From NCBI GenBank assembly GCA_038043025.1, contig JBBTCW010000069.1, forward strand, positions 1 to 10,776: a DNA stretch of 10,776 nt. The letters run 5' to 3'. The number at the start of each line of letters is the position of its first letter. The first letter of the stretch is position 1. The stretch comes from O2-02-FULL-42-9 sp038043025. Its GTDB lineage: Bacteria > Pseudomonadota > Gammaproteobacteria > UBA12402. Under the pieces are notes generated by a model. That model searched no databases. It worked only from the letters and a program-made list of their open reading frames with translations, and had not been told where the DNA came from. Positions 1 to 6,351 of this stretch are shown here, in pieces. The translations under genes and the position numbers were made by a program.

Positions 1-875
1 CTGGCGATTTCACCGCGGATCATTTTGTGATACTGGTTTTTAATTATTTCTGTGATTTTGCCTATTTTTCCAGATGCGATAACCTGATTATCTAAAGAGC
101 GAATGGGCGTAATTTCAACGGCAGTGCCGCAGAAAAACGCCTCATCAGCAGTGTAAATTTCTTCTTTTTTAAAAACTCTTTCTTCAAATTCAACCCCTTG
201 TTCTTTTGCAATCTCAATCACGCTGTTGCGCGTGATGCCAACAAGAATAGTCCCTTTAGGTGTTGTAATGAGTTTGTTATCTTTGACAATAAAAATATTT
301 TCAGCACTCCCTTCTGCAACAAAACCATCACTATCGAGCAAAATTGCTTCATGATAAGGTGAGTTTTGAATAGCAAGTCCAGCCAAAATACTATTCACAT
401 AATGGCCGCTAATTTTAGCTTCTGTAATGGTGGATTTAGGATGAATACGAATGAAGGGACTCGTCACTACATCGACTGTTTTCACAGGTAAATAATCGCC
501 CCATGGCCAGCAAGCAATAATAACATCGATAGGCAATTCCGGTGATGGTGTGAGTTTCATGCTGCCATAGCCATAGTAAGCGAGCGGTCGAATGTAACCT
601 TCACTACAGCGATTTTTCTTTACCGTGTTGATAGTTGCATCACATATTTCATAAAAGGTGTAGGGAATCTTCATTCCTAACTGCTTTGCTGAAAAGAAAA
701 AGCGATCAATATGTTCTTCTAATTTGAAAATAGCAGTTCCTTTTTTGCCTTGGTAACAGCGTATTCCCTCAAAGACAGCAGAACCATAATGTAGTGCGTG
801 CGTGAGAACATGTGTTTGTGCTTTGTGCCATGCAATCCATTGGCCATTTTTCCAGATTTTTTTTGTTTTATTCAT
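1..875 (-). CDS. ilvE: Branched-chain amino acid aminotransferase (partial, C-terminus beyond window edge)
   Basis: The protein is a fold-type IV PLP-dependent transaminase. It interconverts leucine, isoleucine and valine with their 2-oxo acids using glutamate/2-oxoglutarate, the last step of branched-chain amino acid synthesis in the cytoplasm. I translated this frame by hand; 291 codons are visible before the window edge, against about 305-309 aa for the family, so only some 15 residues are missing. Family landmarks include HYGSAVFEGIR (29-39), the PLP lysine K154 in ITEAKISGHYVNS, the EGSAENIF motif (188-195), GITRNSV, and GTAVEITPIR near the C-terminus. The start ATG at 875-873 is preceded by a strong GGAGG at 887-883 with a 7-base spacer. 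It is separated from zipA by a 426-base region with its own promoter, a leader ORF and a terminator, so it is probably a separate unit controlled by isoleucine supply. Identity is near certain. Confidence 0.96.
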   Translation of the reverse strand, partial: MNKTKKIWKNGQWIAWHKAQTHVLTHALHYGSAVFEGIRCYQGKKGTAIFKLEEHIDRFFFSAKQLGMKIPYTFYEICDATINTVKKNRCSEGYIRPLAYYGYGSMKLTPSPELPIDVIIACWPWGDYLPVKTVDVVTSPFIRIHPKSTITEAKISGHYVNSILAGLAIQNSPYHEAILLDSDGFVAEGSAENIFIVKDNKLITTPKGTILVGITRNSVIEIAKEQGVEFEERVFKKEEIYTADEAFFCGTAVEITPIRSLDNQVIASGKIGKITEIIKNQYHKMIRGEIA

Positions 876-916
876 TTCTTTTCCTCCAGTAGTTGTAGCT
901 TTTCCTTATTGTTTTC

Positions 917-922
917 ATTATA
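917..922 (-). promoter_or_regulatory. Possible proximal -10 box for ilvE
   Basis: A perfect TATAAT on the minus strand lies about 42 bases before the ilvE start, giving a 5' leader of roughly 35 bases. No convincing -35 box is seen 15-19 bases upstream (the 17-base position reads ACCCTC) and there is no TG extension. If active, it would bypass the upstream attenuator. The stretch from here to about 1071 is very AT-rich and shows no other gene. Confidence 0.3.
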
Positions 923-1071
923 GGTGAAAAGTTGTAGCAGAGGGTTGCTAAATTGCTCTAATAATTGATATTTTTAGAATTAAATATTAATAGATATTTG
1001 ATTAATAAAATATAATGCTAATATAATATAAACGATTGAAATCGGGGTGAATAATGGATCGGCATGAAAGT

Positions 1072-1106
1072 CAAAAAAAAACCGAGCCTTTGGAGCTCGG
1101 TTTTTT
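1072..1106 (-). terminator. Intrinsic terminator in the ilvE leader (attenuator candidate)
   Basis: On the minus strand the arm ACCGAGC (1101-1095) pairs with GCTCGGT (1087-1081) around a 7-base loop. The stem is extended by an A-run on one side and a run of nine T on the other (1081-1073). It lies between a leader ORF and ilvE, and the leader's stop codon sits in the A-run. Because both flanks are A/T tracts it could also work in the plus direction, but no plus-strand gene precedes it. It is either an attenuator for ilvE or a plain terminator for smc-zipA; the promoter at 1258-1285 and the leader ORF favour the first. Confidence 0.85.
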
Positions 1107-1194
1107 AGGAAAAGAGTGCTTGGTTCGTCCTACACTTCTTTTTATTTTTGCTTATTATTATTCTGCCCGTTATTATTATTATTTTCTCGGGCAT
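1105..1194 (-). CDS. Putative isoleucine-rich leader peptide of ilvE
   Basis: This is a 29-codon ORF, too short for usual gene calling. It begins MPEK, then four Ile codons, TGR, three more Ile codons, then SKNKKK and a short tail ending ALFS. All seven Ile codons are AUA, normally a rare codon read by the lysidine-modified tRNA-Ile, so translation should be sensitive to charged tRNA-Ile. Its TAA at 1107-1105 falls in the 5' flank of the intrinsic terminator, and ilvE follows on the same strand. The logic matches known ilv/his/phe leader peptides, which are rich in codons for the regulated amino acid. Weak point: there is no Shine-Dalgarno near the ATG. An extended -10-like TGCTATATT at 1207-1199 could instead yield a nearly leaderless transcript starting around the ATG. 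The ORF could be a chance product of an ATA triplet repeat. Confidence 0.55.
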   Translation of the reverse strand: MPEKIIIITGRIIISKNKKKCRTNQALFS

Positions 1195-1215
1195 GATCAA
1201 TATAGCAACCGAACC
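1164..1215 (-). promoter_or_regulatory. Leader RNA structures: start-codon hairpin and candidate antiterminator strand
   Basis: Two elements are visible on the minus strand. First, TGCCCG (1193-1188), which includes part of the leader ATG, can pair with CGGGCA (1169-1164); the 18-base loop holds the first run of Ile codons. Second, GGTTCGGTT (1215-1207), 12 bases before the ATG, differs at one base from the terminator's 3' arm GGCTCGGTT. It could therefore pair with the terminator's 5' arm through 8 bp including one G-U. A further small hairpin, CTTAAG with a 5-base loop (1231-1215), lies just upstream. Their regulatory role is inferred from complementarity only. Confidence 0.4.
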
Positions 1216-1257
1216 TTAAGGAAATCTTAAGAGCGCAAAAAAAATTGAGATTTTTTC

Positions 1258-1285
1258 AGTATACCGCGTAGGTAATTGCTTACAA
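1258..1285 (-). promoter_or_regulatory. Sigma70-type promoter upstream of the ilvE leader
   Basis: On the minus strand TTGTAA (1285-1280) and TATACT (1263-1258) are separated by 16 bases, giving an expected start near 1251. It lies 17 bases past the zipA stop codon, so ilvE can be transcribed separately from smc-zipA. The transcript would carry about 57 bases before the leader peptide start. Confidence 0.5.
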
Positions 1286-1301
1286 ATATAACTCGCTGAT
1301 T

Positions 1302-1928
1302 TTACTGCTGTATTACAGTTTGTTTTAAGAGCTGCTGGCGAATCGATTCACTCAGCTCCTCTGTCCAGGGGTAATCTTTCGCTAATCGAACTTCTCCACC
1401 CAAATCTTCAGCCAATTGATAAGCCACGTCCAACATGAGATCAAAAATGGTCACCGGCTTCTGATAATCAGCTATTTTTTGATATAAAATCAAACCACTA
1501 CAGGAGAAATTTCCTATTTTACTTAAATCAAATTCACCGGGTTCATCGGCTGAAGCGACACTAAATAATTTTTTACCTGTTCGATTTTTGCCCTGATAAT
1601 AATGAAAAATCTGTTGATCCCCATATTGCAAACCCGTCGCCAAAATAGCTTGCAACATATCATATCCACCAAACAATCGTTTCATCGGCGCAACGACATA
1701 GATGGTCACAAAATCTTTGACCTTGATCGCCGGATCCTTTTGCACACTTTCACGAACCTCAATAATCCCCTCTTCGTCCGAAATGTTGTTGGACATTTCA
1801 TCCGGTAACTGATCGACTTCTTCAAGCAAATCTTGTTTATAAATAATAGGAGTTTTTTTCCTACGCACTTTTTTCACCACAAAATAAATGACCGCAATCG
1901 CAATGACCACATAAACAAACATTTTCAT
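1302..1928 (-). CDS. zipA: Cell division protein ZipA (short form)
   Basis: ZipA is an inner-membrane protein that binds the FtsZ C-terminal tail and anchors the Z-ring. From the chosen start the protein is 208 aa. An N-terminal membrane helix (about residues 4-18) is followed by a basic stop-transfer (KKVRRKK), a short acidic linker (about 30-68) and the C-terminal FtsZ-binding domain (about 70-205). Domain landmarks are the start VTIYVVAP, LFSVASADEPGEFDL and a late DLMLDVAYQLAEDLGGEV, matching the E. coli pattern of LFSLAN...PGTFD and QHIADEVGG. The start ATG at 1928-1926 is preceded by GGGAGAG 9 bases away; the reading frame is open further upstream into smc, but that extension lacks a ribosome site and would bury the membrane helix. 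It follows smc by 16 bases, a pairing common in smc-bearing Gammaproteobacteria. The E. coli protein is 328 aa because of a long P/Q linker that is absent here. Confidence 0.92.
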   Translation of the reverse strand: MKMFVYVVIAIAVIYFVVKKVRRKKTPIIYKQDLLEEVDQLPDEMSNNISDEEGIIEVRESVQKDPAIKVKDFVTIYVVAPMKRLFGGYDMLQAILATGLQYGDQQIFHYYQGKNRTGKKLFSVASADEPGEFDLSKIGNFSCSGLILYQKIADYQKPVTIFDLMLDVAYQLAEDLGGEVRLAKDYPWTEELSESIRQQLLKQTVIQQ

Positions 1929-1944
1929 GACTTCTCTCTCCCTA

Positions 1945-4900
1945 TTAACTTTCCGCCATGGACACGGCTGCTGCAATATCGACCGACACAATTCTGGAAA
2001 CGCCCGGCTCATGCATGGTAACTCCCATTAAATGATCCGCCATTTCAATCGCATTCTTATTATGACTGATAAAAATAAACTGTACCTGCTGAGACATTTC
2101 TTTCACTAACTCACAGAAACGTCCCACGTTGACATCATCCAACGGCGCATCAACTTCGTCCAACATACAAAATGGCGCGGGGTTTAATTGGAATAATGAA
2201 AATACAAGTGCCATTGCTGTTAACGCTTTTTCACCACCCGATAATAAATGAATATTGGAAATTCGTTTGCCCGGCGGTCTCGCCATCAACGCAACACCGG
2301 TATCCAACAAATCATCACCGGTTAATTCTAAATACGCATTGCCGCCACCAAAGATTTTAGGAAATAATGCTTGAAACGTTATATTCACCTTGTCAAAGGT
2401 TTCTTTGAAGCGCGATCGTGTCTCGCGGTCAATCTTACGAATCGCATCTTGCAACGTCGTCAATGCTTCTTCTAAATCGGCATGCTGCGCGTCTAAGTAG
2501 TTCTTGCGTTCTTCACACTGGCCATATTCTTCAATAGCCGCTAAGTTAATAGCGCCCAATCTGCCGATGCGAGTGGCGGTTTTTTCCAACCTGTCAGCCC
2601 ACTCGGCTTCCGTCGCCTCTTCGGGTAACGATTCAATCACCTGCTCTAAATTAAATGACGATGCACTCAGCTGCTCATTCAATGTCGTTTGACGAATCTT
2701 TAATTCTTGTCCATGCATGCGTTTTTCTTCGAGTGCATTGCGCGCATCTTCGAGTGTCTGCTCTGTTTCATGACGCTGCTGAATAAATAGTTGAATTTCA
2801 GCTTCAATATTATCGACCTTTTGTTTGGCCGCCGTTAACGCTGTTTCAATCGCCGCGCGCTTTTCCAATGCAACGTCGAGCTCTTGTTCTAATTGTTCGA
2901 GCGGCGCGTCATCTTCTGTTAAATCCGTCATCAACTGATCGCGGCGTTTTTGCAAGCCAGATACTTGATGATGTATGCGCTCAATCGATTGTTTTAATGC
3001 ATTAACTTGCGTGTTGGCGGTTTCCCAATGCAATTGTAAATCATGCAATTGATGTTGATCCCGTTCGGCATCGGTACGCGCCATTTGAACGTGATGTCGA
3101 TTTTCATCTCGCCGCTTTAATAAACCTTCGCGGATCTCAGTATATTTTTCCATATCCGCAGTCGCTTGTGCCCATAATTGGCGCGCGTCCACCAGCGCGG
3201 CGACGGATGTTTCAATCTGATGATGCTGTTCATTATATTCTTCATTTAAGCGCGCGTGATGTTGCGATAAGCGCTCGATCTGCGCTTGCATCATCTGTAA
3301 TTTTGCATTTAATCCCGCATAATTTGCTTCCGCTTCGGATAACGCATCTTTTAAATCGGTACGCTGTTGCTCTAATTGCGTCAATACCGTCTCGTTGGAT
3401 GCTAAAGATTGTGCCGCCTGTTCAATTAATGTTTTTTGCGCAATCATCGCATGTTTAATATCTCGCAGCTCTTGTTCGCGCTCAATTACGCCAGCGGTTT
3501 TATATTCCCCTTTTGAAACACGCAACCAATTGGCACCCATCAATAACCCTTCTTTGGTCACGACGGATTCATGCTCCGACAAACGAGGCCGCAATGACAA
3601 GGCATCGTCGATCGTGTCAGCAACATACACGGATTGGAGCCAATGTTGCACGTTCGCATGGGCGCGCACTTTATCACTCAATCGGGAAGACGAATGCGTT
3701 ACACTGTTTATTTTCGCATGCAGATCAATAACGGTAACGGTGCCTTGTTCCAGCGCACCAAATAAATCGTCAGTAATTTCGAGATGATCAGCGCAAATTG
3801 CTTCAAGATAGGGACCTAATACAATTTCAACTGCTTTTTCCCAACCTTTTTCGACTTCCAATTGTTGTGCCAATCGGGGTTTATGGGTCAATTGTTGTTG
3901 CTCCAACCAAATGGAAACATTATCATCTTTTTGCCCGAGTGCTAATGCTTGTACCGCTTCTAATGAAACTTGCGTTTCACGTTTTTGCTGCAAGTCATGT
4001 TTCATGCTATCTAATTGGCCGGAAATTTCTTGACGTGTTGCGCGCTGCTCATCAATTTTAGAAATCAATGCGGTCAGTTTTATCCGTTTTTCATCCGCCA
4101 CTTGACGTGATTGTTCAACAGTCTCAATGAGTTGATCCAAGTCCGTTTGAATGGAGTCACTGTGTGATAAATGGGATTTCTCTTGGTCGATTTTTGAAAG
4201 TCGCTGATTCGCGTGCGTTTGCTGCTGCTCTAAATGCTGAATCCGTGCTTGTTGCACTTCAGCCGTACGCGCAACATCAGACGCTTTTTGATTAAACTCA
4301 TCCCATTCTGCCTGCCAAACCTGCATATTTTCTTCCGCTTGATGCAATGCTTGCACTGATGCTTCCGCTTTTTTTCGTATCGTTTCTAATTGCGGTTCTA
4401 AGTCGCTCAGCTTTTGATTTAATTCAACCAACTTCGCTTCGTCGGCCGTTAAATTCGTTTGTGATTCTTTCCAGTTTTCTTCAAGCTGCTGTAAGTCCAT
4501 TTCAAGTTGATTATGGCGATCTTTGTGATGTTCGATCGTTTGCTCAATGCGTGAAATGTTACTGCCCATTTCATAATATTGACTCTGAATTTCTTGATAA
4601 TCATCGTTAAACTCAGTCTTGACCGTTTGGGATTTTTCAATTTGTGTATCGATATGCTGCAAATCGGCGCGACGTGCTTCTAATATGTTTTCACGCTCAT
4701 GAAGCACGGTTGTAAAATCGCCAATTTCTTTGTCTAAACTTAACCAACGCAAGCCCAATTGTTGCGCTTTTTGTACACGCTCTTCTTCTTTTAACACTTT
4801 GTAGCGTTCGGCGGCTTTTGCTTGCCGCTGTAATCGCTCCAACTGTGTCGCGAGCTCTTTGCATAAATCATCGACACGACTTAAATTATCGCGCGTATTG

Positions 4901-5463
4901 CGAATACGTGTTTCGGTCTCACGACGACGTTCTTTATATTTTGAAATTCCTGCCACTTCTTCCAAATAAACACGCAATTCTTCTGGCTTGGCTTCGATGA
5001 AGCGAGAAATCATATCTTGCTCAATAATGGCGTAACTGCGCGATCCCAATCCCGTCCCTGAAAACACATCGGTAATATCTCGACGTCGACATTTTGTGCC
5101 GTTTAGATAATAATTGGATTGACCATCCCGTGAGACTTCTCGACGAATAGCAATTTGACTGTAACTCGCAAATTGTGCGCCACCCAAGGTGCTATCCGAA
5201 TTATCAAAGACCAATTCGATTGACGCTTGACCCACGGGTTTACGATCGCGCGAACCATTAAAAATGACATCGGTGCTGGATTCACCACGAAGCTGCTTGG
5301 CTGATAATTCACCCATCACCCAGCGAACCGCATCGATCACATTCGATTTTCCGCAACCATTCGGACCCACGACACCAATCAAGTTGCTGGGGAATACGAT
5401 GCTCGTCGGATCAACGAATGACTTAAATCCAGACAGTTTTATTTTTTCTAAACGCGTCGCCAT
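1945..5463 (-). CDS. smc: Chromosome segregation ATPase Smc
   Basis: Smc is the core subunit of bacterial condensin, normally working with ScpA/ScpB (not in this window) to organise and segregate the chromosome. The 1172-aa length is normal for the family. Visible in order: N-terminal ATPase half with Walker A GPNGCGKS (33-40) and the conserved region around WVMGELSAKQLRG; a long coiled coil rich in Q, E, L and K; a globular hinge around 510-650, with GWEKAVEIVLGPYLEA near its start; a second long coiled coil; and the C-terminal ATPase half with signature LLSGGEKALTAMAL (serine at 1075), Walker B with D1102 and catalytic E1103, and the switch histidine in FIFISHNK. All catalytic elements are intact. 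A GAGG lies only 2 bases before the ATG and AAGGAT about 12 bases upstream, so initiation signals are modest. It heads the smc-zipA unit. Confidence 0.98.
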   Translation of the reverse strand: MATRLEKIKLSGFKSFVDPTSIVFPSNLIGVVGPNGCGKSNVIDAVRWVMGELSAKQLRGESSTDVIFNGSRDRKPVGQASIELVFDNSDSTLGGAQFASYSQIAIRREVSRDGQSNYYLNGTKCRRRDITDVFSGTGLGSRSYAIIEQDMISRFIEAKPEELRVYLEEVAGISKYKERRRETETRIRNTRDNLSRVDDLCKELATQLERLQRQAKAAERYKVLKEEERVQKAQQLGLRWLSLDKEIGDFTTVLHERENILEARRADLQHIDTQIEKSQTVKTEFNDDYQEIQSQYYEMGSNISRIEQTIEHHKDRHNQLEMDLQQLEENWKESQTNLTADEAKLVELNQKLSDLEPQLETIRKKAEASVQALHQAEENMQVWQAEWDEFNQKASDVARTAEVQQARIQHLEQQQTHANQRLSKIDQEKSHLSHSDSIQTDLDQLIETVEQSRQVADEKRIKLTALISKIDEQRATRQEISGQLDSMKHDLQQKRETQVSLEAVQALALGQKDDNVSIWLEQQQLTHKPRLAQQLEVEKGWEKAVEIVLGPYLEAICADHLEITDDLFGALEQGTVTVIDLHAKINSVTHSSSRLSDKVRAHANVQHWLQSVYVADTIDDALSLRPRLSEHESVVTKEGLLMGANWLRVSKGEYKTAGVIEREQELRDIKHAMIAQKTLIEQAAQSLASNETVLTQLEQQRTDLKDALSEAEANYAGLNAKLQMMQAQIERLSQHHARLNEEYNEQHHQIETSVAALVDARQLWAQATADMEKYTEIREGLLKRRDENRHHVQMARTDAERDQHQLHDLQLHWETANTQVNALKQSIERIHHQVSGLQKRRDQLMTDLTEDDAPLEQLEQELDVALEKRAAIETALTAAKQKVDNIEAEIQLFIQQRHETEQTLEDARNALEEKRMHGQELKIRQTTLNEQLSASSFNLEQVIESLPEEATEAEWADRLEKTATRIGRLGAINLAAIEEYGQCEERKNYLDAQHADLEEALTTLQDAIRKIDRETRSRFKETFDKVNITFQALFPKIFGGGNAYLELTGDDLLDTGVALMARPPGKRISNIHLLSGGEKALTAMALVFSLFQLNPAPFCMLDEVDAPLDDVNVGRFCELVKEMSQQVQFIFISHNKNAIEMADHLMGVTMHEPGVSRIVSVDIAAAVSMAES

Positions 5464-5500
5464 GGCCTCTGTTATATCCTTTTAATAGCTGTAAGGATTT

Positions 5501-5529
5501 AGTGTAACCAAAAACGTATCGAAGGTCAT
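5501..5529 (-). promoter_or_regulatory. Weak promoter candidate for smc-zipA
   Basis: In the 201-base AT-rich gap upstream of smc (5464-5664), ATGACC (5529-5524) and TACACT (5506-5501) on the minus strand are 17 bases apart, each matching four of six consensus positions. Expected start is near 5494, giving a leader of about 30 bases. Several other AT-rich -10-like strings occur nearby, so this is one candidate among several. No strong intrinsic terminator for the upstream lipoprotein gene is seen; AAACA/TGTTT at about 5643-5660 is a weak AT stem only. Confidence 0.28.
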
Positions 5530-5664
5530 CTGCTCTAAAGGCGATTTTTAAAGAAATATTAAAATTGATCATTTTTTGATTCATTCTTAATAAAATAAAT
5601 ATAATCTATTTTGTTAAAAATACAGCATAACATATTGATAATAAACATTTTTTATTGTTTTAAT

Positions 5665-6054
5665 CTACATTCCAGTCACGCTCGCTACCAAGGTTCTCAT
5701 GATATTTAAGTGATATTGCAACTGCTGGCGCTGCGTCAATAATGGTTTATCCATTGGATTTTCTGCAAGTTGCTCTTCGATTTTTCCCAGCTCCATCTGC
5801 TTTTGCAAAATCTGTTGACCAAAAGTGATCTGGTTTTGGATGAGCTGACCATAGTACTGACTCGCGGTTAAAAAAACATCTTCAGCAAACATGCAATCGG
5901 TATTTTTTAATTCCACGTCCCCCAATGTTCGACAGTTTTCGATTTTTATTTTTAGTTTCTCAGGGTGTTTGACTAAATAAATCTCATCCGGCTGATGATG
6001 GCAGCCGGTCAATAAAAATATAAAGCTCAAAATAAAAACATATCGTATTTTCAT
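5665..6054 (-). CDS. EexN-like lipoprotein
   Basis: This predicted membrane-anchored lipoprotein has 129 aa. A basic start and hydrophobic stretch (5-15) lead into the lipobox LLTGC, so C18 would be acylated after signal peptidase II cleavage. The mature N-terminal part, YLVKHPEKLKIKIENC followed by a second cysteine and A (residues 26-57, Cys 41 and 54), resembles the EexN family. That family is typified by the entry-exclusion lipoprotein of IncN plasmid pKM101 and also found near type IV secretion loci. The remainder (about 58-115) is Gln-rich and helical, making it longer than typical EexN proteins of about 75-90 aa. It starts 8 bases after the IcmD-like gene stop, with AAGTGA before the ATG, so the two are surely co-transcribed. 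The lipoprotein call is firm; the EexN assignment is by pattern and its function here is unproven. Confidence 0.75.
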   Translation of the reverse strand: MKIRYVFILSFIFLLTGCHHQPDEIYLVKHPEKLKIKIENCRTLGDVELKNTDCMFAEDVFLTASQYYGQLIQNQITFGQQILQKQMELGKIEEQLAENPMDKPLLTQRQQLQYHLNIMRTLVASVTGM

Positions 6055-6062
6055 AAAATCAC

Positions 6063-6308
6063 TTAAAAATAATGTTGTCCTGTCGCAGAATACGCAAAGG
6101 GCAATATAAACATGATCAATGCCAGTATGACATAAATCAAGCAGGTCACGAGCGATCCCTCGTGCGGATTATGATGATGATGTTTATGTTTTTGATAGAC
6201 GCTGGCGAGCAACATAATGCCAATAATATAGGCAGCTGCAGTCAACAACCCATTTAAGCCCGACAAAGGGCCGGAAAGAAAATGATTAGAAATATCGGAT
6301 AGATCCAT
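6063..6308 (-). CDS. IcmD/DotP-like small inner-membrane protein
   Basis: This 81-aa protein has two predicted membrane helices (about 18-38 and 53-70) joined by a short polar loop, ending SATGQHYF. The pattern of helix 1 with AYIIG, a loop with K/H residues then NP, helix 2 ending in LP, and a terminal ATGQ..F resembles the membrane region of IcmD (DotP), an inner-membrane component of the Dot/Icm type IVB secretion system. Unlike IcmD (about 130 aa) it lacks a signal-peptide-bearing N-terminal part. The loop is unusually histidine-rich (HKHHHHNPH, 41-49). The start ATG at 6308-6306 has a near-perfect GGGGAGG 7 bases upstream; the frame is open further upstream, but that extension would include this ribosome site as coding sequence. 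It lies 43 bases after fimT and 8 bases before the lipoprotein gene. The alternative is an unrelated two-helix protein. Confidence 0.6.
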   Translation of the reverse strand: MDLSDISNHFLSGPLSGLNGLLTAAAYIIGIMLLASVYQKHKHHHHNPHEGSLVTCLIYVILALIMFILPFAYSATGQHYF

Positions 6309-6351
6309 ATTTTTACCTCCCCTTAACTGATTACTGTAAAGATAACATCGC

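Noticed and set aside
876..1071. T-box or other riboswitch upstream of ilvE
   Set aside because: No specifier loop or conserved T-box bulge could be found, and T-boxes are rare in Gammaproteobacteria; the AT-rich stretch shows only a -10-like TATAAT.
1054..1230. Plus-strand 58-codon ORF with tyrosine runs (YYY and YYYY), starting ATG at 1054
   Set aside because: It is the antisense of the isoleucine leader; TAT runs on plus are the ATA runs on minus. No gene follows on the plus strand for thousands of bases, and the terminator would lie inside the ORF. The minus reading has the promoter, terminator and ilvE in the right order.
1929..2012. 28-residue N-terminal extension of ZipA overlapping the smc 3' end
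   Set aside because: It has no ribosome site and would place a charged segment before the N-terminal membrane anchor; the ATG at 1928 has GGGAG at good spacing.
3168..3787. Overlapping plus-strand ORFs of 96 and 130 codons inside smc
   Set aside because: They are antisense to a fully conserved smc coding sequence, have no recognisable domains or ribosome sites, and overlap each other in different frames.
5560..5580. AAAATTGATCATTTTT near-palindrome upstream of smc as an operator
   Set aside because: Such A/T-flanked TGATCA strings arise easily in this very AT-rich gap, and there is no second copy or link to a known regulator.
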